A stretch of DNA of 21,899 nucleotides, from positions 1 to 21,899 of the forward strand of contig CAZFAA010000023.1 of the NCBI GenBank assembly GCA_964516605.1, read 5' to 3'. Below the pieces are notes generated by a model, which saw only the letters and a program-made list of their open reading frames with translations, did not search any database and was not told where the DNA came from. This document shows positions 1-5,913 of the stretch, one piece after another (the stretch's first letter is position 1; every line of letters starts with the position of its first letter). The translations under genes were made by a program, and so were the position numbers. Origin of the DNA: GCA-2732805 sp964516605. GTDB lineage: Bacteria; Pseudomonadota; Gammaproteobacteria; Coxiellales; Coxiellaceae.

Positions 1-1160
1 GTTATCGGTTACATCATAAAGTGCGCAAGGGTAACCGTGCCGCAAAACGTGTCATGAAATTATTGGATCGCCCTGATCGACTGCTGGGTATTGTGTTGCT
101 AGGTAATCAATTTGCTAATATTTTCGCATCCTCTATTGCGACCATTATTTGTATGCATTACTTTGGCAATATTGGCGTTTTGATTGCGTCTGTCGCTTTG
201 ACGTTAATCATTCTGATTGTTGCTGAAACTGCCCCCAAAACTTTTGCTTTTTTACATCCTATGCGTTTTGCTTTTTTAGCCTCAGGGTTGTTACGCGTAT
301 TGCTCTTTGTGTTTTATCCTGTAGTGTGGACCATCAATATATTGGCTAATGGCTTGCTGAAATGTTTTGGGGTGAAGCTTAAGCGCAACCATATGGAGCC
401 GGTAACGCGCGAAGAGCTGCGTGCTTTAGTCCTCGAAGGAACAGGAAAGCTGGCGAATAAATATCAGCATATGTTATTGCGTGTTTTGGATCTTGAGAAA
501 GTGACTGTGGAAGATGTGATGGTGCCGCGTAGCGATATCCACGGTATTGATCTGGACCAAGATTGGAGTACTATTTTACAGCAGTTGCGTAATGCGCAGC
601 ATTCACATTTGCCACTGTATAAGGAAACGATAGATCAAGTTAAAGGAGTGTTGCGCCTGCGTAAATTGTTGGCGTTGCGTGATGAGGATCTCACGAAGGA
701 AACATTATTAAAATACGCTGATGATGTGTATTTTGTTCCAGAAGTTGCTTTACTCAATCGCCAGCTCATTAATTTTCAAAACACACAGCAACATTTTGGT
801 TTGGTGGTAGATGAATACGGTGAGATCCAGGGTTTGGTTACATTACAAGATGTCCTGGAAGAAATTGTGGGTGAGTTTTCGTTGGATGAAGATTCATTAG
901 TGAATATGCTGCGTGAGCAAAGTGATGGCAGTGTGATCGTTAAGGCCGCAATTCATATTCGTGAATTGAATCGTCTCACGCAGTGGAATTTACCGGTTGA
1001 TGGCCCTAAGACCTTAAGTGGCTTGATTACTCATCATTTGGAAATGATTTCGCCACGAGCTGTGGCGTGCCGTATCAATGGTTACCCGATGGAAGTAATT
1101 AAAGCGAATGAGCATACCATACAACTCGTGCAAATATGGCCGCAGCAGCGGCGCCTTTAG
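1..1160 (+). CDS. CorC/HlyC family CNNM-CBS membrane protein (5' partial)
   Basis: The gene runs in from the left edge; the frame is open from position 3, before the first in-window GTG at 21, and codes a typical family stretch (YRLHHK, then GNRAAKRVMKLLDRPDRLLG). Order of parts: a DUF21/CNNM membrane region with hydrophobic segments over roughly the first 110 visible residues, including NQFANIFAS and AETAPKT; then a CBS pair (EDVMVPRSDI, later GLVVDEYGEIQGLVTLQDVLEEIVGE); then a CorC_HlyC C-terminal domain (TLSGLITHHLE). Members of about 410-430 residues are usual, so about 40 N-terminal residues lie outside the window. The family is linked to divalent cation (Mg/Co) efflux or homeostasis in the inner membrane; transport substrate is not shown here. 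The 3' end overlaps the next gene by 53 nt. Confidence 0.9.
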   Translation, partial: YRLHHKVRKGNRAAKRVMKLLDRPDRLLGIVLLGNQFANIFASSIATIICMHYFGNIGVLIASVALTLIILIVAETAPKTFAFLHPMRFAFLASGLLRVLLFVFYPVVWTINILANGLLKCFGVKLKRNHMEPVTREELRALVLEGTGKLANKYQHMLLRVLDLEKVTVEDVMVPRSDIHGIDLDQDWSTILQQLRNAQHSHLPLYKETIDQVKGVLRLRKLLALRDEDLTKETLLKYADDVYFVPEVALLNRQLINFQNTQQHFGLVVDEYGEIQGLVTLQDVLEEIVGEFSLDEDSLVNMLREQSDGSVIVKAAIHIRELNRLTQWNLPVDGPKTLSGLITHHLEMISPRAVACRINGYPMEVIKANEHTIQLVQIWPQQRRL

Positions 1161-1608
1161 TCTGTTCGAGTTGTTCATTGTTATCACCATTTTTTCAATT
1201 TTGATTGGACTGTCCATACCATCATTGCAGCGTATGTTGCAGCGTTATCACTTTGTCATCCTCAAAGACCAGTTATGGCACGCCTTGTACGCCACCAAAT
1301 CGATGGCCATCTTGAATCAGCAAACATTAGAGCTGTGTGGTAGTCGTGATGGTATGACGTGTGATGCGGATTGGCAGCAGTATTGGTTGATTCGTAACGT
1401 GAGCAATTCACATATTCTACGTCACATGACAGTGCCGCAGGTTGGTGCGTTTACGATTCAGTGGCACGGTAATTTGCATCAACGTGATGGAGTGTATTTT
1501 GATAAATGGGGTGGAACAGCAGGGCAGCAGGGACGCTTTGATGTGATATTAGGCTCGCATCATGCACAAATTGTGCTGATCTTAAGTGGGCGTTTTCGCA
1601 GTAATTGA
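1108..1608 (+). CDS. FimT/GspH-like minor type IV pseudopilin
   Basis: A 166-residue protein with a short charged leader (16 residues, containing K9 and R12), then a prepilin helix FSLFELFIVITIFSILIGLSIPSLQ with the conserved Glu at +5 if cleavage precedes F17. The C-terminal half resembles FimT/GspH (CGSRDG.TCDADWQQYWLI and a closing LSGRFR). Such proteins are minor pilins of type IV pili or pseudopilins of type II secretion, processed by PilD and placed in the inner membrane/pilus base; FimT is linked to DNA uptake. The ATG at 1108 lies inside the preceding gene in another frame; no later in-frame start keeps the leader, so the overlap looks real. A GGAAG 12 nt upstream is a weak ribosome site. 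The residue before F17 is Ala, not the usual Gly. Assigning it to T4P or T2SS is not possible from this window. Confidence 0.82.
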   Translation: MSIPYNSCKYGRSSGAFSLFELFIVITIFSILIGLSIPSLQRMLQRYHFVILKDQLWHALYATKSMAILNQQTLELCGSRDGMTCDADWQQYWLIRNVSNSHILRHMTVPQVGAFTIQWHGNLHQRDGVYFDKWGGTAGQQGRFDVILGSHHAQIVLILSGRFRSN

Positions 1609-1639
1609 TTGTTAGTTCCTATGAATGTCAGAGAGTATC

Positions 1640-1669
1640 TTGGCTCGGGATCTGGGATGAGGTTATACT
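1640..1669 (+). promoter_or_regulatory. Sigma70-like promoter for adk
   Basis: TTGGCT (1640-1645) and TATACT (1664-1669) are separated by 18 nt. The predicted start of transcription near 1676 leaves a very short leader before the adk start codon. Seen by eye; no experimental support. Confidence 0.5.
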
Positions 1670-1698
1670 AACCGCTTTAAATCAAAATGAGACGTGTC

Positions 1699-2361
1699 AT
1701 GCAAATTATTTTACTCGGGCCACCGGGTGCTGGTAAGGGAACTCAAGCACAATTTTTATGTACTACCTATCAGATCCCACAAATTTCAACAGGTGATATG
1801 CTGCGTGCAGCGACAACGTCGGGTAGTCTTTTGGGGCAGCAAGTAAAACAAATTATGGATCAAGGCGGGCTTGTCTCAGATGATATTATCATTAAGTTAG
1901 TTCAGGAGCGTATTCATAAATCCGATTGTCAGAATGGCTTTTTATTAGATGGTTTTCCACGTACAACAGCTCAAGCGGATGCATTGAAACATGCGGGAAT
2001 TAAAATAGATTATGTAATTGAAATTCAGGTTCCTGATCAGTATATCATTGAGCGTATTTGTGGGCGTTTGGTGGACCCTAAGTCGGGTCGTACCTACCAC
2101 CTTATTTATAACCCGCCGAAGATTGCGGGGCGAGATGATGTGACGGGGGATGAACTGGTGCAGCGTGCTGATGACAGTGAGGAAACGGTGCACAAGCGAC
2201 TGAAGGTTTATAAACAACAGACTCACCCATTAGTTGAATACTACTCGCATTGGGCGCAGTCGGGGGATTCTTGTGCGCCGCACTTTGAGGTCATCTCAGG
2301 TCTGGGTGATGTTAAGGATGTCCAAGCGCGTATACTTAACGTGTTACCGAGAGTGTCATGA
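1699..2361 (+). CDS. adk: Adenylate kinase
   Basis: Cytoplasmic enzyme that interconverts ATP+AMP and 2 ADP. From the ATG at 1699 the protein is 220 residues and begins MQIILLGPPGAGKGTQAQ, aligning with the usual MRIILLG start; the P-loop is G7-T15. An ATG at 1687 would add four residues (MRRV) and cannot be excluded, because neither start has a strong Shine-Dalgarno. Visible family features: the AMP-binding STGDMLRAA, the DGFPRT motif, and a long LID region from GRLVDPKSGRTYH through GRDDVTGDELVQRADD. The LID shows no Cys4 zinc site, as in other gammaproteobacterial enzymes. The gene has its own promoter and is followed after 16 nt by a thioredoxin-like gene, probably cotranscribed. The gene is intact and ordinary. 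Confidence 0.96.
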   Translation: MQIILLGPPGAGKGTQAQFLCTTYQIPQISTGDMLRAATTSGSLLGQQVKQIMDQGGLVSDDIIIKLVQERIHKSDCQNGFLLDGFPRTTAQADALKHAGIKIDYVIEIQVPDQYIIERICGRLVDPKSGRTYHLIYNPPKIAGRDDVTGDELVQRADDSEETVHKRLKVYKQQTHPLVEYYSHWAQSGDSCAPHFEVISGLGDVKDVQARILNVLPRVS

Positions 2362-2377
2362 GTAGAAGGAGTGAGCT

Positions 2378-2701
2378 ATGCCTAATATTATTGAGTTGAC
2401 CCAAGCGAACTTTGATGAGGCGCTCGAGCGTCATTCTTTCTTGTTAATTGATTTTTGGGCGCCGTGGTGTGCTCCGTGTAAGGCATTTGCTGAAGTGATT
2501 AAACAGGTCGCGCCACATTACCCGGAAGTTGTGTTTGGTAGTTTAAACATTGAAGATCAAGAACAGTTGGCGGGTGAGTTTGATGTGCGTTCTATTCCGC
2601 GGGTGATGATTCTACGTCATCGCACGGTGGTTTATGATGATTCGGGTGTATTGAGTGTTGAGAGTTTAAGAGAACTATTGGATTCAGCAAGTAGGTTATA
2701 A
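2378..2701 (+). CDS. Thioredoxin-family protein with CAPC active site
   Basis: A 107-residue single-domain thioredoxin fold protein without a signal peptide, so probably cytoplasmic. The redox site is W30-C31-A-P-C34-K and the cis-proline sits in SIP (P74), both placed as in thioredoxin 1. The central Gly of the classical CGPC is replaced by Ala, which in this family tunes redox potential and partner choice. The start ATG at 2378 has a strong AGAAGGAG ribosome site, and the gene lies 16 nt after adk, suggesting one transcript. It could be a housekeeping thioredoxin or a paralogue; the other trx genes of this organism are not visible, so no trxA symbol is given. Confidence 0.85.
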   Translation: MPNIIELTQANFDEALERHSFLLIDFWAPWCAPCKAFAEVIKQVAPHYPEVVFGSLNIEDQEQLAGEFDVRSIPRVMILRHRTVVYDDSGVLSVESLRELLDSASRL

Positions 2702-2716
2702 CTTATTGTTTTTATT

Positions 2717-2749
2717 AAAAAACCGCCAATTGGAATCCCTTTCGGCGGC
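2717..2749 (-). terminator. Intrinsic terminator of the histone-like gene (minus strand)
   Basis: Read on the minus strand, GCCGCC pairs with GGCGG across a 16-nt loop, followed by a run of six T. It lies just after the stop of the minus-strand histone-like gene. On the plus strand the same hairpin is followed only by CTCTCT, so it would end the adk-trx transcript less well. Confidence 0.7.
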
Positions 2750-2766
2750 TCTCTAAGCGGATAGTG

Positions 2767-3159
2767 CTATTTTTTCTTACGACGTACCACTTTACGTTTA
2801 GCAGTTTTACGTTTTACACCAGTTTTCTTAACGGATTTACGTTTAACGGCTTTGCGTTTTTTTGTAGCTTTAGGTTTGTCAGCAGCAACAGCTTTTACAG
2901 CTTTCTTGCGGCGAACAACTTTACGCTTTGCAGTTTTAACTGCTGTGGTTTTACGTTTTGCTGTAGATTTCACAGCTTTCTTTTTAGTAGCTTTACGCTT
3001 CTTAGAAACCACTTTTTTCTTAGCAGAAGCTAAGGTTTTTTTCAGTTTTTTCTTTAAAGCATCGCGTTCGCGAACTACTTTTTTGTGTTTTGCTGCTGGA
3101 ACGGTTGCAGCTTTATTTGTTGCGCGTTTCTTCGCAGTTTTACGTTTTTTTACTGGCAT
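2767..3159 (-). CDS. Histone H1-like lysine/arginine-rich nucleoid protein
   Basis: A 130-residue, extremely basic, low-complexity protein made mostly of Lys, Arg, Ala, Val and Thr, with no hydrophobic core. A short segment RERDALKKKLKKTLA (residues 30-44) could form an amphipathic helix or coiled coil. The string TAKRKVVRRKK appears twice (76-86 and 119-129), using partly different codons, so the repeat is kept at protein level. Such proteins resemble the C-terminal tail of eukaryotic histone H1 and bacterial counterparts (chlamydial HctA/HctB, Coxiella Hq1, Pseudomonas AlgP); in obligate intracellular bacteria they condense the chromosome in the resting cell form. The ATG has an AGGGAG ribosome site. 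It stands alone on the minus strand, divergent from the next gene, with its own terminator. DNA binding is inferred from composition. Confidence 0.8.
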   Translation of the reverse strand: MPVKKRKTAKKRATNKAATVPAAKHKKVVRERDALKKKLKKTLASAKKKVVSKKRKATKKKAVKSTAKRKTTAVKTAKRKVVRRKKAVKAVAADKPKATKKRKAVKRKSVKKTGVKRKTAKRKVVRRKKK

Positions 3160-3261
3160 TTCTTATTTCTCCCTGAATTGTCTAAGAAAAAAACGACTTT
3201 TTTATTTTACAATGAAAATCAAAGAGATTAAACATATATCTAATGTTTTTTTCTATTTTCG

Positions 3262-3290
3262 TTAGAAAAAGTAATAAATAGTGCTAGAAT
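3262..3290 (+). promoter_or_regulatory. Extended -10 promoter for the DUF2147/antiporter/ampE operon
   Basis: TGC followed by TAGAAT (3285-3290) makes an extended -10; a weak TTAGAA (3262-3267) lies 17 nt upstream. It sits in the AT-rich divergent space between the histone-like gene and the plus-strand operon, about 50 nt before the start codon. Confidence 0.45.
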
Positions 3291-3340
3291 TCTTTTTTTT
3301 AGGACTTAAACATATCAAAAATTGCTTCAAAGGAGGAACT

Positions 3341-3838
3341 ATGCAACAAAATTTTAAGAGTTGTGTGTTACACATGAAAAAAATCCTATGCGTTTTAGGG
3401 CTTATTTTAGCTTTTACACGGTGTGTGTATGCAGCAGATATGAATTCAGCGGTTGGTTATTGGGAAACGCGAGATGATAAAACACAGCAACGTACGTCAA
3501 TAATAAAAATTTGGTTTGATCCTAGAACTCAAAAATATTCTGGTTCCGTTTATAAAATCTTCGCGGTACAGGGCCATAAGACAACGGATTTATGCACACG
3601 TTGTCCTGGTAACCTTAAAAATAAACCGATGCTTGGGTTAAGAATTATTCGTGACATGGTCTATCATGACGGCAAATACATAGGGGGCTACGTTTTGGAT
3701 CCGCAAATTGGGCAAGAATACCATGCGCAGATGCGCGTAGTGGAAAATGGGCGGGTTTTAAAGCTACGTGGGTATGTGGGAATCCCATTATTTGGCCGGA
3801 CAGCACAATGGAAACGAGCCACTTCTGAAAAGGGATAA
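3341..3838 (+). CDS. Secreted DUF2147 domain protein
   Basis: From the ATG at 3341, chosen because AAGGAGGA lies just upstream, the protein has 165 residues. It has an N-terminal export signal: a basic start, a hydrophobic segment ILCVLGLILAF, and a likely signal peptidase I site after VYA (residue 31). No proper lipobox precedes C28. The mature part matches DUF2147: GYWETRDD at the start, a CTRCPGN motif with two cysteines (C85, C88), NKPMLGL, GGYVLDPQIGQEY, and a closing LRGYVGIPLFGRT.QW. The family is periplasmic or outer-membrane-associated and of unknown function; the paired cysteines might form a disulfide. The stop is 3 nt before the antiporter start, so it is probably translated from the same mRNA. 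An internal ATG at 3374 (MKKIL) is a weaker alternative start. Confidence 0.85.
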   Translation: MQQNFKSCVLHMKKILCVLGLILAFTRCVYAADMNSAVGYWETRDDKTQQRTSIIKIWFDPRTQKYSGSVYKIFAVQGHKTTDLCTRCPGNLKNKPMLGLRIIRDMVYHDGKYIGGYVLDPQIGQEYHAQMRVVENGRVLKLRGYVGIPLFGRTAQWKRATSEKG

Positions 3839-3841
3839 TTT

Positions 3842-5020
3842 GTGGAACAAAATTTAGTATTGACCATATTTTTAATTTTTGCAGGTGCCGCTGTGCTGTC
3901 GACGGTGGCATTGCTGACACGTCAGTCGATGTTAGTTGCCTATATGGTTTTGGGTATTTTATTGGGGCCTTGGTGTTTTAAATTAGTTGCTGACTCCTCA
4001 GTTGTGACAGACATTGGGGAGATCGGTATTATCTTTTTATTGTTTTTGTTGGGACTTCATCTACCTCCTCAAAAACTGATACACATGCTGAAGAAAATTA
4101 GTTTGGTTGGTATTGTGAGTTCATTGGTATTTGCTTGCTGTGGTTTCATTATTGGAGTGTTATTTAAATACACGATTATGGAAAGCATTGTGCTGGGTGC
4201 AGCCATGATGTTTTCAAGTACGATTATTGGCATAAAGCTGTTACCAACCACTGTATTGCACCATCAGCATACTGGTGAAGTGATGATTAGTGTGTTGCTT
4301 TTTCAGGATTTAATGGCCATTTTGGTGTTGCTGTTTATGCACGCCACATCCATGGGGAATGCCTTCCAAGGCTCTATGTTGGATGATGTGTTGCTGGTTA
4401 TTGTTGGCTTCCCGGCTATTTTACTGTTTGCGTATTTAGTGGAGCGTTTTGTCTTATTTACATTATTTTCAAAGTTTAATCGTATTAAAGAATATATGTT
4501 TTTAGTGGCGATTGCCTGGTGTTTGAGTCTGGCTGAATTAGCTGGTGTATTGGGGTTGTCGGCAGAGATTGGTGCGTTTATTGCAGGTGTGAGCATTGCC
4601 TCGAGTCCAGTATCCATTTATATAGCAGAGAGTATGAAATCAGTGCGCGATTTCTTTCTGGTCATGTTTTTCTTTTCAGTAGGAGCAGGATTTAATTTGA
4701 ATTATTTTGAGTCGGTTATTGTTCCAGCGTTGATCCTGGCGGGCACTTTATTTTTTGTGAAGCCCTTTGTTTACAGACGCCTTTTGTTACGTTTTAGCGA
4801 AAGCAAGCAGGTGGCAACTGAGGTAGGTTGGCGTTTAGGTCAAGTCAGTGAATTCTCCTTAATTATTTCTTATGTTGGGTTATCATCGAAATTAATTGGC
4901 CCTTCAGCGGCGTATTTAATTCAAGCTGCAACGATACTATCATTTATTATTTCTTCCTATATAGTAGTGATGCGCTATCCGACTCCAGTTGCCTTAAGTG
5001 ATCGCTTAAGGCGAGATTAG
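3842..5020 (+). CDS. CPA2-family cation:proton antiporter (Na_H_Exchanger domain)
   Basis: A 392-residue polytopic inner-membrane protein with about 11-13 hydrophobic segments over its whole length. Family marks include ARQ-like TRQSMLVAYMVLGILLGP near the N terminus, DIGEIGIIFLLFLLGL, SSTIIGIKLL, LLFQDLMAI, GLSAEIGAFIAGVSIA and FFFSVGAGF. It belongs with KefB/GerN/NapA-type antiporters that exchange Na+ or K+ for protons. It ends after the membrane domain: the C-terminal TrkA-N (NAD-binding) gating domain of KefB/KefC is absent, so glutathione-type control is unlikely. The start is GTG at 3842 with AAAAGGGA about 8 nt before it. It follows the DUF2147 gene by 3 nt and precedes ampE by 33 nt. 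The exact ion is not decided by the sequence. Confidence 0.85.
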   Translation: MEQNLVLTIFLIFAGAAVLSTVALLTRQSMLVAYMVLGILLGPWCFKLVADSSVVTDIGEIGIIFLLFLLGLHLPPQKLIHMLKKISLVGIVSSLVFACCGFIIGVLFKYTIMESIVLGAAMMFSSTIIGIKLLPTTVLHHQHTGEVMISVLLFQDLMAILVLLFMHATSMGNAFQGSMLDDVLLVIVGFPAILLFAYLVERFVLFTLFSKFNRIKEYMFLVAIAWCLSLAELAGVLGLSAEIGAFIAGVSIASSPVSIYIAESMKSVRDFFLVMFFFSVGAGFNLNYFESVIVPALILAGTLFFVKPFVYRRLLLRFSESKQVATEVGWRLGQVSEFSLIISYVGLSSKLIGPSAAYLIQAATILSFIISSYIVVMRYPTPVALSDRLRRD

Positions 5021-5053
5021 TATGCAGCGAGAGCGAAACAGGAGTTTATTAAC

Positions 5054-5791
5054 ATGACCTTATTGCTAATCCTTATTGTAGTGGGCGTGCAACATTTTTT
5101 AAATGTATTGAGCTTGCCATGGCGATTGAATTGGGGTGCACTCTATTATAAATGGTGTGAACAGAAGGTTACTTGCGTAACCGGTGGGCATGGATTATTA
5201 GGTTTGGCCATTTTAATTGTGCCGATGGTATTGATTATTGCCGTTATTTATTCTGTAATGCTGCATCTTTTGGGTCGTGTGGGCTACGCTATTTTTACAC
5301 TTTTCTTATTGTGGTATTGCCTTGATGCACGTGACTTAAAAAAGCAACCCTATCCATGCATTGGGCCCGTGAATACACTCGGACAAGTATATCAAAATTT
5401 ATTTGGACCTCTTTTTTGGTTTGTGGTTTTAGGTCCTATGTGGCTCGCATTCTATTATTTGGTTTCTTATTTTAGCCAATACTTCAATGATCACCCCAGT
5501 TCAGAATCGAAAGACTTACAGGTGTATGCGCAGCGTGTTTTGGCTGTGCTGAATTGGATTCCTTTGCGGTTATTTACCTTCAGTTTTGCATTAGTAGGTC
5601 AATTTACAGTGGTCACCAAGGTGTGGGTAAGTGCGCTCTTTAGTGGACTGGATGTGCATTTGAACTTGATTGCGCAGTGTGGGCAAATTATCGTAAAAAC
5701 CACAGAAGATGCGGTTGATTTAGTCAATCGGGTCCTGATCATGTGGTTAGTGGTCATTGCATTGGTTACTATTGGGCTTATATTGGGCTAG
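5054..5791 (+). CDS. ampE: AmpE-like inner-membrane protein
   Basis: A 245-residue protein with hydrophobic segments near residues 1-18, 45-90, 115-140, 170-190 and 225-245. Family marks are RDLKK and a variable linker, then NLFGPLFWFVVLGPMWLAFYYLV and VLNWIPLRLFTFSFALVGQF, typical of AmpE (CobD/CbiB-like fold). In enterobacteria AmpE is linked to beta-lactamase induction with AmpD, but its biochemical role is poorly known and ampD is not visible here. In E. coli ampE also lies a short distance upstream of the pdhR-aceE-aceF-lpd cluster, so the position supports the call. The start ATG has an AGGAG site 9 nt upstream. It is the third gene of an apparent operon with DUF2147 and the antiporter. 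No terminator is obvious after it. Confidence 0.78.
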   Translation: MTLLLILIVVGVQHFLNVLSLPWRLNWGALYYKWCEQKVTCVTGGHGLLGLAILIVPMVLIIAVIYSVMLHLLGRVGYAIFTLFLLWYCLDARDLKKQPYPCIGPVNTLGQVYQNLFGPLFWFVVLGPMWLAFYYLVSYFSQYFNDHPSSESKDLQVYAQRVLAVLNWIPLRLFTFSFALVGQFTVVTKVWVSALFSGLDVHLNLIAQCGQIIVKTTEDAVDLVNRVLIMWLVVIALVTIGLILG

Positions 5792-5821
5792 TTTTAAGCT
5801 GAGTCATTCCTGTTCCTTGCC

Positions 5822-5850
5822 TTGTAATTCTCTTGGCCTGCCTCTAGAAT
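5822..5850 (+). promoter_or_regulatory. Sigma70-like promoter for aceE
   Basis: TTGTAA (5822-5827) and TAGAAT (5845-5850) with a 17-nt spacer, 63 nt before the aceE start codon. Found by eye. No clear PdhR-type palindrome was recognised around it. Confidence 0.55.
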
Positions 5851-5913
5851 GATCGCCTGCGAGCCGGGACGGTGGGCTTTACTTATTGTTATTTTCAATT
5901 GAAGGGTGTAGTT

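Noticed and set aside
2852..3265. Plus-strand open frame of 137 codons rich in Phe, Leu and Ala, opposite the histone-like gene
   Set aside because: It is the antisense reading of a Lys/Arg-rich gene, which automatically gives Phe/Leu/Ser-rich frames; it has no ribosome site and no family match.
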